From Dendrophyllia cribrosa (Eukaryota; Cnidaria; Anthozoa; Scleractinia; Dendrophylliidae): 64,000 nt of DNA. The stretch spans positions 20,718,093 through 20,782,092 of the forward strand of contig JAJLRJ010000014.1 of NCBI GenBank assembly GCA_024195265.1, in the 5' to 3' direction. This document shows, piece by piece, positions 1-11,130 of the stretch. The number at the start of each line of letters is the position of its first letter. Within the stretch, counting starts at the first letter, position 1. Both the position numbers and the translations under genes were made by a program. The notes beneath the pieces were generated by a model, which had not been told where the DNA came from, searched no databases, and was given only the letters and a program-made list of their open reading frames with translations.

Positions 1-1899
1 TAATTTATGCGAAAAGACACAACTTTCAACGGTTGTCATCAACAGGAAAAGATTTGGATTTTATTCAACGGGATTTACTCTTAACTAAACTTTAACTTAA
101 GAAATTTATATTTACTCTAGCTAATTAACTAATGCCACCGATTCTAGTTTCACTGGAAAAGATATTACTTTATAGTTTCGATCAGAAACGGGCGTATCCT
201 AGCCTATTATCCGATGCCGAGAGCCACTTCCGGTATAAAATCCTTATTTGCTTTGTACACGACAAAGAGCCCCTTAAAATTTTCGTCCAAAGAAAATAGG
301 TACGAATTTTCGCACGTTTCGGATGTGAAAAAATTCTACCCACATTTGATCCTACAACTTAGAACACACTTATAATCGAAAACCGCTATAATATCACATA
401 TCTGATATCAATCTAGTGATTTTTTTTGTACACATTCGTTCCAAAATACAAATTTCGGCACTGATTATTTTGTTTAGGTTTATTAATGTTTGGGAAAATC
501 GCGTGTTTTATTTCTGTTGCTGTAACTAAAAAGATGAAAAAGATAACGATCGCACATGCAAGTAATACATCGTTATTTATGTCTGTAATATTGATTCGAT
601 TGAGCTAAATATAACTTAGTTCTATCTGAGGGCCGTGTACCGGACAATCAAAAAACAACACAATATGATCCGAACCGGCGATAAGAAACAGTGCTCTGCG
701 TTCCGGTTTCTTAGAAGAAAACGCTACTTGTCCGGGTCGCACAGCAAGAGAAGGTAATGTTTTGCATCAAACGTGATTTCGAGCAAAAACACATTTTCAT
801 GTCGCAATAGAAAAGCCCAATATAAGCGCTTTCGTGATTCGCAGCTTGCCGACCACAAGTGGTTTTGTAGTGAGTTTGACGAGGAAATACAAACGGGAAA
901 ATTTACAGTATAGACTGTTTACGTCTATGCACTTATCGTGCTACTTAACATCCAAACATAACGTACTAGTTTTGGTTCATATGTGTCTTCACGACAGTAT
1001 ATATTACTCGCATTTTAATAATCCCAATGAGTTCATTTTCCAAAACACTGGCTCATGACTTCAAAAAGGTCATCGAAAAGCTTTTATTTGAATGGTTACA
1101 TTATAAGATTTCATCCACAAAATAAAAGGTTTTAGCCACAATTAAAGATATGTAATTGTGTAAAAACAAAAGAGAAAAACGTTAAAAAAGTAAAGGGGAG
1201 ACAAGTTTCGGCGCGATTGAAATTTAAGTGCCCTGTTTTAATATTTCGAGGATTACCAAAGGAATAATCCTTCTCTTTTATAAACGGTTGAATAATTGTT
1301 TATTTTCGTAGTTGGTGATCAGCCAAAAAGTCTGCTGCTCTTTTACAAAAAGAACATCTAGTGCCAAGGAGGTGGGGGAGTGAATACAGTCGGTATTAAA
1401 CGGATAGGAGGGAGACACGGGAAATGGAAAGCACTGGTGTAGATTGATGAAACATTCGGCCATGCTGCAAAAGTCAACGAAAGGAGGATACAGCATCGGG
1501 TGCATAGTTACCTTTCTTTTTGCTCCGCCCTATCCTCAGGGGTTCTCGAAACGTGTTGAAGTAATTTGCTCCCTCGCAGATGGCAATGACATATAAATAT
1601 AAAACGTATGTTATATTTGACCCCTCTTTATCTCCCCCCACTTCATTTACATGGGAATATCGCTAATGTTTCCTTTTCAGAATACCTCAGACCTGTTTTG
1701 TCTGTCGTTATTCGCGGTTTCTCAAAGTGTCGGATGTATTGATTTGAGTTTGGCCGGCGCCGTAACACTCATCGATCTCAAGTTTCAACCACAAACAATC
1801 GTGTAACGTAAACCAAGAAACCCACATACACGACATTATTTCCTCTTCATTTTTCATCAGCAGTTTGAGAGTGCAGTGTGAGAATTGAGTCGCGAACAA
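1..1899. other. Non-coding or unassigned sequence
   Basis: AT-rich with no recognised element. A good acceptor-like site (ccttttcag) at about 1680 is followed by a 42-codon open frame (NTSDLFCLSLFAVSQ...) to a stop near 1806, but nothing links it to other exons. Confidence 0.4.
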
Positions 1900-1986
1900 G
1901 TTAGAAATTCACTAGCGAAACTTGAGCGGGACAATTGGATTAGAATTGGCGACAATAGGAGACCGCCTGCTATGTTTTGTGTTCAA
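1900..1986 (+). CDS. Possible penultimate exon of an unidentified gene
   Basis: Open frame LAKLERDNWIRIGDN then RRPPAMFCVQ ending at a strong donor CAA|gtaagt. The frame has a TGA at about 1885 and I see no convincing acceptor, so the 5' border is uncertain. No family recognised. It joins the next exon in phase 0. Confidence 0.3.
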
Positions 1987-2068
1987 GTAAGTACCGTGTT
2001 GTGAAATGTCTGCTCGTAGAAACAATAAATGTCAGAATGTGAATAATATTTTTATATCTTGATTACAG

Positions 2069-2182
2069 AATGTAAATTATTTGAGTCAGCTGGAGGCGGA
2101 ACAAAACTGTTACATCTACCCACAGGAAGATATTCGGAATCGATTCATCCGGTTCCGTAGAGCGCTGAGCAAGTGGAAATAA
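2069..2182 (+). CDS. Possible terminal exon of an unidentified gene
   Basis: After the acceptor ttgattacag a 37-codon frame reads NVNYLSQLEAEQNCYIYPQE then DIRNRFIRFRRALSKWK and TAA. The sequence looks protein-like and joins the previous exon in phase. No known family recognised. Confidence 0.35.
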   Translation, partial: NVNYLSQLEAEQNCYIYPQEDIRNRFIRFRRALSKWK

Positions 2183-3113
2183 ACCAGAAACCAATGCGGG
2201 AGCCGAGGTCACCCGGGGGAGGTCATTACATACTTGGGGAACCCCCTAAGTCCCCGTGACTTTCTCACTCGCCAGGGCAAGCACAAACGATATTACCCTG
2301 GGTGCCAGGGGCTTTTCTCGCTCTCTCATCTCTATGAACAATACCGCCACCTACGCAGGCCCCGAATTCTCACGGAAGCGTGCCGCCAGCGAACCTTTGG
2401 TATAAAATTTCGAGGACGTGCGCGTGAGGGGCACGCGCGAAACGGAGAGGTAGCGCGCGTCCTCGAAATTCCGCGCAGGGTACTCAGGGTAAAGCGGCAT
2501 ACCGTGTGGCTCTAAATTTTTGCGGGTTCTGATTTTTGTGATTTTTGCGGATTTTTGTACGATCCGCAAAAAAAAAAAGTTACCGCAGAAAAATAATTCC
2601 GGCAAAAATTTTCTCCTCAAAAATTTACACCACTGTCGAAATTATATATTAAACATCACAGTACACGCAATGTAAAATCGTGTTGGTGCCAGTTACTTAA
2701 AACTTCTCTGTCGATCAGCTATATTTGTAATAGAGTGATACTGATCAACGTGTTTTAAATCTGCACGTTTAATATTTCACTTGTATTTCGATTGCATGTA
2801 CTCAAATAAAAAACGAAAATGTTGTAATTCCAATTGAACGCGACCTGCAAATCGAAAGAAACTAATTCCCAGCAAAAAAAAAAACTGTCTTCAGCCCAAT
2901 CGCATAAATTAGTTGACGTAAAGCACGGAAAATTGCGAGGGGCTGAGGTGAGGGGATTTTTACTATTCCTTTGAAACAAAAACTTTGGTATTGTAAGTAA
3001 GTAGCGTGAGAAAGTCGGAAAAAACTTCTACCCTTGTCATGCATAAGATAGTCTGATGAAAAGTTCGTTATTGTCCTGTTCCTACTTCTAGCACAACTGT
3101 AGCTCTTCTGTCA
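2183..3113. other. Unassigned, partly a dispersed repeat
   Basis: 2215-2500 has GC-rich sequence with taccctgggtgccaggggc and cgcgaggacgtgcgcg-type blocks resembling a dispersed repeat also seen near 20050. The rest is AT-rich without recognised content. Confidence 0.35.
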
Positions 3114-3493
3114 AAAGGCCCCGTCCACGCGTATACGTTTACGTCTGTAAACGCATATGTTTTTTATCTAAAACGTTCCCGTCCACACGTAAACGCATAA
3201 GTTTTTATGCGTTTAGGCCTCCCGTCCACACGTAAACGCTAAAAATCTGCATTGAGCATGCGTAGGTAAGTAGTATCTACGTCAGCGTTTACGAAAATAT
3301 TCTTTTACGCTGTCCACACGTAAACGGGTAAACAGCGGTTTCGAAAATATCCACTTTGGAGAGCGTTTTCGAAAATATCCGTTTAGGGTAAACGTTTTCA
3401 TCGTTTACGTGTGGACGGGAAGCCTAACCGCATAAAAACTTATGCGTTACGAACATAAACGGTCATAAACGTATACGTGTGGACGGGGCCTTT
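3114..3493. mobile_element. MITE, AAAGGCCCCGTCCAC type
   Basis: 380 bp with inverted ends aaaggccccgtccac and gtggacggggccttt, plus internal repeats of gtccacacgtaaacg. A related half element with acgtgtggacggggtt lies at about 9980-10050. Confidence 0.85.
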
Positions 3494-5049
3494 ATGACTT
3501 TTGTCACCGTGGACAAAATGTTAGTCACGTGACCATTCAAATTTCAAGCTCTTTTGCACTGCAGTTGCACAGCCACTCGCCTCTAGAAAAATCCCGACCA
3601 ATTTTTTTTTGAGGGGAGGGGTGCCTCTACGGAGGCTAAGCTTCAGGTATTTTCCTTAGTTCTGTTTATTATACCGTGCAAGGTTATTTTTACTTTTCAG
3701 GAATTTTAAAAAGCTGTTTATAACCTGGTGTGCTTTGTTCTTTGTTATAGATAATTTAAGACAAAATTTTACTAATATTTTCATATGTTTACGTTAGCAC
3801 TCTACGAAAGTACGTGGAATTACAAAAGGTTAACCGTTTCACTGACTTAGAAATAGTTAAAGGAGTTATACGCTACCAAATTAAAACTAAGTATCTTGAA
3901 TTTTCAAAGAAACTGAATCAACCATAATCTTAGTTTTAGCGAGTTTTCCAAGACACGAGGCGATAAACTTAAAAAATTGGCCGAAATTTTTCAGTAAAAT
4001 TGCAATCCATTTATGATCCTGGCCATCTGCAATCCAATACACTAAATTTTACTCTTAGAGCACCAGTAAAGTAATTTTAAACTAAACTTGAATAATAATT
4101 TTGGGGTTTCCGATGATATAAATATGTCTTTTGGGTTTTTTAAACGTAACAGTAGAAACGGTGACATAGCCCCTTTCATTCGTCTTTTTTTTATTCTAAA
4201 GAGATCCGCGTGGACGAAACTAGTAACGTTTTTTAAAGGACACCCTATAGGAAGCTGATCTTGCACTTAAAAGAGAGAGAAGACTTGTGGTTGTACTATA
4301 AATTATTATTTAAAAACTAGAATAACGGCAAAACCACAACGACAAACCAATGAAGAGTGCCGGATCTATCGTAGACCCGGATCAGTAAAAATCTTGAAAT
4401 AGTATAGGTAAAAACAGCAAACTGATCTTTACGGCAAGGAGAAGAGATTGAGACAGAAATGAAATAAAAAAACAAATAGTTGAATATATTTTATAAATTT
4501 TAGACTGTGATGTCATTCTACCTTAGGCAACGAGAATAAGCAAAATATCCGAGCGTATTTCAAAGAAGATTGCGCGATATATCAGTCGAATAAAAAATCC
4601 TTTATTCGATAGTTTAACAGATGATCCGTGCAAAAAACTACTGCGCAATTCGTAAAATATCCGGGCGTATTATCTGTAAAACAATCAAATAAGGTGTATA
4701 CATTACACCTGCCAGCCGACGTTCTTCCTGGTCAGTTCTTATATGAAAAAACAGTCGGAATAAGTATTTGTACTCGCAGGCTATGCTGTACCTATGTCAC
4801 CTATTTTTAGGGTCACTTTGAAATATTTATATCAATGGTTATCTAAAAATAATGCTCAAGTTTTGTTAACCTTTACTATGGCAGTGCAATGAAACTATCA
4901 GAGCGTGTCCTTAGCTGCGGATAACTCCAGTGTGTTTTTCCTTGCATTATAGTTGGTTTACTCTTCGCGGAATCATTTGATATTTTCCTGCGGCTCCGCG
5001 GTGTTCTTATAGCAAAGGTCCTTTGTTTAATATTTAGTGCAGTTTGTTA
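3494..5049. other. Unassigned AT-rich spacer
   Basis: Holds a relative of the 52549-52931 MITE (about 4000-4180, ending gtgacatagccccttt). Another block (4320-4470, gtgccggatctatcgta) recurs inverted at 43930-44090. No gene recognised. Confidence 0.4.
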
Positions 5050-5480
5050 CTATTTAAATGAAAGCTATTGAGCTTTGATACTGTTTGTTATGCTGTACAA
5101 GCTAGGTGATTCTAACTTTTGAGTCTGTGGATGAAATCCTAAAGTGTGACCATTCAAAGAAAAGCTTTTGAGCAGTACTTTCCTGTGGTACTGTTTGTTA
5201 TGCTGTACAAGGTGGTTCTAACTTTGAGTCTGTGGATAAAATCCCGCTACGGTATGACCATTCAAAGAAAAGCTTTTGAGCATGTTCAAACGTTTTGGGT
5301 TGGCCAGGGACTGAAAAATTAAGAATGACCCGCATTTACATGAAAATATTGAGCAGTACTTTCCTGTGGTACTGTGTTTTTTCCGTACAGGGTGGCTGCA
5401 ACTTACAGTTGAAACCCCCAAAGTCGGATCATTCTAATAAAGCTACTGAACAGTACTTCTTTGATACTGATTATAATGTC
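5050..5480. repeat. Diverged copies of the 110-bp satellite unit
   Basis: Three to four units with gagcagtactttcctgtgg and gaccattcaaagaaaagc, more diverged than the 31 kb array. Confidence 0.8.
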
Positions 5481-8084
5481 TAATTTATAAGGTCAAGCCG
5501 ACGACATTTTGAAGTGCGACCCGCATACAAATGAAGGCTGATTGCGATGATGGCATTCTTAAAATTCCTGTGGCCGACTGTTCTCAGTTTATCGTAAAAC
5601 GTTTTTTCAACTTTTGAATACAGAAATTGATCTTTTATATGTTCTTGTGGTTCTGTTTGTCTCTAAATATTTTTGTATTGGCAACCCAATCATGCTAGTG
5701 AAAGTAAAGGCGAATTTTGTCTAATTATTACTTAGATAAATATGAATTCCTTTTTGTTTTACGATGTCCGGTTTTCTGTCCCGATCTCTTTGTTTATTTT
5801 AATTGTTGTGATAAAAACTTTTAAAATCTGTATTTTTAAAATTTTATCACCAATTTTTAAGTACAGATAAACATTTTAACAGCCAATTAGATATTACATT
5901 GTCATGTTCAGTTCAACTCAGTTGAAATCGCTTTATTCGACGTCTTCGCATGCTTCAATTCCTGCTAATTCATCAGTACATCCTTTTCTAACTCTTTTAT
6001 CCTGTTCACCTCGCCGTCTGGCGGTTTACGAGTTATTATAATTCCGTTTTCGCTCGCACGCTTTCAATTTCGCGAAGACTGACTGTAAAATCTTCCAGAC
6101 AAGAAACCTAAATCAAAAATGTGTAGCGTCTGCTTTCAGTCTCGTCCTTTTGATCTTCGCACTGTTTTCGTTACTATCGTTATTTTACTTATATTATACT
6201 TTTGCTAAAATTAAGCCTGATCCGGTAGGAAATCGCGAGAAAGACTGATAGTGACGTACACAGAAATGCAGAATTCTAAAATGTCTCTTTTGTCTGCCAC
6301 GGCTGTAGGTGGCGCTCTCGCCGAGTTTCAACTTTCGTCAATGTTCTCTCTCGTAAAATCCTGGTTGACCGCAAAACTCTCCGCGATGTCCGTTAAACGA
6401 GCGACGTCTATCGTCGACTGCTGGTTGTGAAAACGGGCGTGAAAACTTGAGCAAGTTCCAGTAGATGTTTAAGAGTACAAAAGACTGGAGATAGCGGTCA
6501 AAGCGAAAGCAAAAGATTGACCCCTCATCGGTTCTTTAAAGAGTGGATTATACTACGCAAGCAATTACTACATTGAAAGAAAAACTCAAGTAGATTCAAG
6601 CATTTTAGAAATGCACAAGAGTCAATCAATAACTATCGAGCGCGTCTCAAAGAATCAGTCAGTACTTATTCTAAGAAATGGAAACTTACCTTGCGTTTTT
6701 CTGATGCGGCAAACAGCTTATTTTCCTTTCTGAAGATAAATTTTATCTTTACCGACGGCGAAATAGAAACAAAAATAAAACACTCATATATGTAGGCTTA
6801 TGAAGATAAGAGGACAGTCGGTTTTCCGGTTCCGGGGTTTTTTAAAAGGTCAAACGCGTGCCAAGGTGGGGTCAGCAAAAATATAAATATTGATGTGTCG
6901 TATTTAGTAACAAAACCCTAATTTTTTTTCTAGATGAAACAAGAGTCAGGATGTGCAACACACGTGCAAATTGTTGTGAGTGGTCGCGGAGTGCGTGGTT
7001 TTGACCCGTTTCATTCAAGTCTCTTGTATTACATGAAAAAGAATTTGGAGTTTGAATTCGTAATTCACAAAGGATTGCAAACCAGCGACCGCGTGAAAAT
7101 TAGAGTTTTTTTAAATGTAATACATCACATTTCAGTAACAAACTTTATACTGAAATTAAGATACATTTTCAACATAGAGGACACCAAAAAAGTTTAGATC
7201 CTTATAAATCGTAATCGATCTAGCTATATCAGGTTTGTTGTCTCTAACGAAACGCGTGGGTTTCATAAACTGGTGCCTTGTTCCTTACATTTACATTTTG
7301 TAAGATCACCCAAATTCCCAGCAAATTGGCACAGACCTGCGCTAAGTGGAGAATTTAAAAAAATATATGATAAAAACTTGTAGTGCACGACCTTAACTCA
7401 TATAAGCTTTTCGGGATGTTTGAAACAAAAACTGCGCAAATATCATTAATAGGCGTGGTAACGGATACTGCGTCATGTCAAACGATATCAGGTTAGCTTA
7501 TGTCCTTGAGCTGCGTCCTTTTAACTCCACGTGGAATCCCTCCACCCAAGTGTATAGTTGTATACCAGCGAATAGTCTGTTAGCCGAGTCCCCAGGATAG
7601 TCGAGTGGATGAGAATCGCGTCCAGTGACCTTCGCTGATATTCCTTTCATCCCCATGTAGTGTAGTTCTAACTTTTGAGTCTGTGGATGAAATCCTGTGG
7701 TGTGACCATTCAAATGAAACCTCTTTGGCAGTACTTTTGCATGGTACCATTTGTTTTCCAATATTTTACAAAACGAAATTTGGGATTTTTCTTGAATTTT
7801 GATGTTTGGCACTCTTGGGACACCTTAGAGTATGTCAGTATTGTTCCTCCAACGAAATTGAAAACGAAACATATTTCAGTTCTATTGCATTGCAAATCAC
7901 GCGATATAAAATATTAGACAAAAAGTTATGCATGATATATCACAATTAACTGTTTGAATTATGATCTGTTAAATGACCATCACAAATTGTGTTTCTATTT
8001 GATAGGTTTTTGAGACACTTATACTCATAGGCAAGGGCCCACTGCGGTCAGTTAAGATTATAATTACTTCAGAAAATCTGATCG
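5481..8084. other. Unassigned spacer
   Basis: No convincing gene. Around 6290-6740 the minus strand has open frames near splice-like sites (cttcag, aag|gtaagt), but no family is recognised. The 87-codon plus frame at 6934 follows a pyrimidine tract and tag, also without a recognisable family. Confidence 0.35.
7660..7810. repeat. Single 110-bp satellite-type unit
   Basis: Contains cttttgagtctgtggatg, gtgaccattcaaatgaaac and a variant tail tttgcatggtaccatttg. Confidence 0.7.
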
Positions 8085-8362
8085 AACGGTTTAAAATTGA
8101 GTATCGAAAGTAATTTCGCGATTGCTTTGGTTTTGCATTGCTACGCTTCGGATTGGCTAAAAATCTCGCGCCACTTTCTCAACCAATCAGAAGCTAAACC
8201 AAAACCAATCGTGACTTGCTCGCACGGGTTTTCCCGCGCTTCGCGCCGGCGACAGGTATTTGCTTCGAGTTCTGATTGGTTCATTGGATTGTCTGCGTCT
8301 GCTGTGATTGGCCAGAGTGAATACTTTGGTTTTGGTTTTACGACACTCAATTGAAAACCGCT
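8085..8362. mobile_element. Palindromic MITE, AATTGAGTGTCG family
   Basis: About 280 bp with inverted ends around ttgagt(a/g)tcg and cgacactcaattgaaaaccg. Several CCAAT-rich internal blocks (aaccaatcagaa, gattggttcattgg). At least eight relatives lie in this window, mostly in CPS1 introns. Confidence 0.88.
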
Positions 8363-8429
8363 CTATTTACTATGTTCGTTGTATTGCTATTATTTATCTC
8401 ATGTATTAAGTTTATTATTTTTGTTTAGG

Positions 8430-8520
8430 CATTGCCATCTGTCAGGAGCCCGCTCCTGCATCTGTAAATGATTATGGAAATGTTGAATAAACTTTGTTGT
8501 TGTATTCTATGTACCCACCC
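8430..8520 (+). mobile_element. Retroelement 3' end with TTG tail
   Basis: atgttgaataaactttgttg resembles a SINE/LINE end with an AATAAA and a short TTG repeat. No coding part. Confidence 0.35.
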
Positions 8521-8621
8521 CTTTTGCCAGTGAACACTGAAGTATCATGCAATTTTGAAGGCAAGGACCAACGTAACAAAACATATCTAAGCCCACTACA
8601 GTATCAGAACATTTCCTCACT

Positions 8622-8771
8622 AGCGACCATTCAGCTAAAGACATAACACTCATTCCACTCGAACTTATTCATTCTAATCGTGACGCTGTACGCAAAGCAA
8701 GAGAAGCATATCTCATCGATAGAGGTAACACTCTTGAACCTCTAGGAATTAATAAAAAAGATGAAATGTAA
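8622..8771 (+). pseudogene. Penelope-like GIY-YIG C-terminal remnant
   Basis: Frame SDHSAKDITLIPLELI then DAVRKAREAYLIDRGNTLEP, LGINKKDEM and stop. The AYLI...NTLEPLGIN block is the usual C-terminus of GIY-YIG domains in Penelope-like elements (compare KPHGIN at 41.6 kb). Truncated at the 5' side. Confidence 0.65.
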
Positions 8772-10360
8772 TACCTTTATTTCCGTTTATATCTACTTCT
8801 ATATGTTGCATGTTCTTCTTTTTTCATCTCTTTTGTAACGGTTTTTTAAGCTTTAAATCTTCAACGGTTACTTTTCCATTGTATTATATGTTATCATAGC
8901 ATCATATTGCACGCTATACTCAAATTTAAATTGTAACGTCCTAGTTTACCCATAGTCATTATTTGTAATACCCTGAAGAAGAAAGGCCGTGCCTTTTGAA
9001 ATATTGGATAAATTACATTTTTATATTCCTTCACTGTCGAATCAGCCTTGCTTTTTTTCGTTTATTACTGAAGTATCAGAACTATCTCCTATCTGAAGTT
9101 GGTTCACGTTCTCCATAAAACTTAGAATTTAATCTTTACTTCAAAATGTATGACGCAAGTGCAGGGGTTGCTCGCCAAGGCGCCGCGTCCATCGGCGTAT
9201 GCGCTGTCGGTCCTTTTTATTTCAAAACGCTTACGCCTTCCTTTATTCCTTACAAGTAAATACGAAGCAAAGGACCGCTATCGAAAATGCTGCTGGTGTA
9301 CGTAGGATCTGGAGAGATCTAGTCAGCCAAAAATAGAGATAAAATCAACGTACAAAGCAAGGCTGATACTACGTAGAACATTTAACGCGACAACGACATG
9401 ATAGAGCCCAAACTGAAAGCCAAAATGCAACTATGGACAGCTGTTTCGACCTGGTTGGGTCTTGTCAGCACGGTGTAGCAGAAAACAGATAGAAAAACTA
9501 GCGCGTACGCCAATTACAAAGCACGATATAACGTGACTCTTGGCCTTGCAGTCGTTCTCATATGGTACATAAAAACCTTCGATCGAAACTGACACCACCG
9601 AAAACAGAAATTTTAAAAAACCCAACCAGTGGACAGCTTGCGAAACAGTCGGGGTATTTGCCGCTCGCAACGGTACGAAGCGCGAAAGCCTTGATCCTCG
9701 CGCGCAAAGCGCGAGCCTCACACGCCCAGTCCCCGGGACTGAGTGGCACTCTTCGTATTTACACTCGCTCCAGACCTTTTGTTTAAAAACCGCGCAAACG
9801 AACATTAACGGAGATTTTAAATACGATTTGGGGCCTTATTATTACTTCCGTCCAAACAAAGACATAATAATGCGAAAACACAGGTTTTTGAAAATGGTGA
9901 CGTCACACAAATGAAACAAGGTGCTTCGTTTTCGATTTTAGTTTTCAATCATTTCACAGCGCCAAAAATGATGAAAATTTAAACGTGTGGACAGAATAAA
10001 GTTTTAAAATAAAAACGAACGAAAACTTATACGTGTGGACGGGGTTTTTGACATTCTCGCTAGTGACCATTCTCGTCCCCAGACTTCCACGGTTTTTTTT
10101 ATTGTTCTTGTTTTAACTGCTGACCAAACGAAACGAGGGTCTGGGGACGAGAATGGCAAGTGACAAACTACATGCGCATGCACTACTGATTGTTTGATTT
10201 GCTCACTGATAATTTTGGAAAACTTGTTATCTCTCAGTTTAAAAATGCAAAAGAAGTAAGAGATTAACTGCATGATGAACAATAATTGGCCAAGGAAACG
10301 AAAAGAAAACAATCTGAAAAATTAACTTCAATGTCTATAAGCTGCATGGGTTACTAATAT
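8772..10360. other. Unassigned spacer with retroelement tail and half-MITE
   Basis: 8772-9060 is probably the 3' tail of the Penelope-like remnant. About 9830-10150 holds a half MITE of the 3114 family and a short inverted repeat (gaccattctcgtccccag/ctggggacgagaatgg). Nothing else recognised. Confidence 0.35.
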
Positions 10361-10667
10361 GTCAATAGGCCATTTCCGGGATATACTTCATGGTGGGTTT
10401 TAATTTATGCACAATAAAGAATCCGTCACTTATTTAGGGCTAAAAACTCATTTTAAAATGGTTAGCTTTTATTTACTGTCATGGATATCACTACCCATGA
10501 CAGTAAATAAAAGCTAACTATTTTAAAATGAGTTTTTAGGATCCTTATATGATAGGATCCCTATATGGTGTGTTAACATGAAGTATATACCCCATTTCCG
10601 AGTTACGTTACGCCTCGTTGTCAAAGCGAGGCTAGGTGCACAACCTTTCATATGAAAATGAGTTTTC

Positions 10668-10698
<31 letters not shown>

Positions 10699-10766
10699 TG
10701 AAAGGTTGTGCACCTAGCCTCGCTTTGATAGAGAGGCTAAAGGCAACTCGGAAATGGCCTATTGAC
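10361..10766. mobile_element. MITE with two internal hairpins
   Basis: Inverted ends gtcaataggccatttcc and ggaaatggcctattgac. Inside are two separate near-perfect palindromes: arms 10440-10484/10495-10539 and arms 10625-10670/10679-10725. It is probably a nested or composite element. Confidence 0.85.
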
Positions 10767-11019
10767 CTTAACATTTGAATGGTCACACCATAGGATTTCG
10801 TCCACAGACTCAAAAGTTAGAACTATACTACATGTCTCCATAACTGACTCTGGGAGTATGTAAAGGGTTAAACTTTCCTTCGCAGGAACAATACCATGCA
10901 CCAGCTACAGGCTACAATCCCAGCCATTAATCGTTGGACCACTTGACAATGTATAATCCTGTACCCCGTCCCCCCCCCCCCCCCCGTTTTTTTCAAGGTT
11001 GCAAATATCCGGCGATTTT

Positions 11020-11130
11020 CAACCATATAAATAGAATGATAAGTGTGGAGGGAAAGAAACTAAGATGGGATTCGAACCCACGACCTTGTGTACACTAGTC
11101 GGATGCTCGCACTGAGCTACTGAGAACTCA
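11020..11130 (-). mobile_element. tRNA-derived SINE head
   Basis: On the minus strand: A-box-like tagctcagtgcgagcat (11103-11119) and B box gggttcgaatccc (11067-11079), tRNA-like spacing. No tRNA fold with acceptor stem is evident, so a SINE promoter is more likely than a tRNA gene. Its tail (ataaatagaatgataa) recurs at 11235-11275. Confidence 0.7.

Noticed and set aside
1681..1806. 42-codon frame after a good acceptor
   Set aside because: Ends in a stop before the exons at 1900-2182 and cannot be joined to them in phase.
6280..6740. Possible two-exon minus-strand gene end (frame near KENKLFAASEKRK with gtaagt donor)
   Set aside because: Several frames are open in the GC-richer part, no frame resembles a known protein and the acceptor is weak.
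6934..7197. 87-codon plus-strand frame after a pyrimidine tract
   Set aside because: No family resemblance and no downstream exon partner.
11067..11119. Functional tRNA gene
   Set aside because: A and B boxes are present but no full cloverleaf; the tail and its repeat suggest a SINE.
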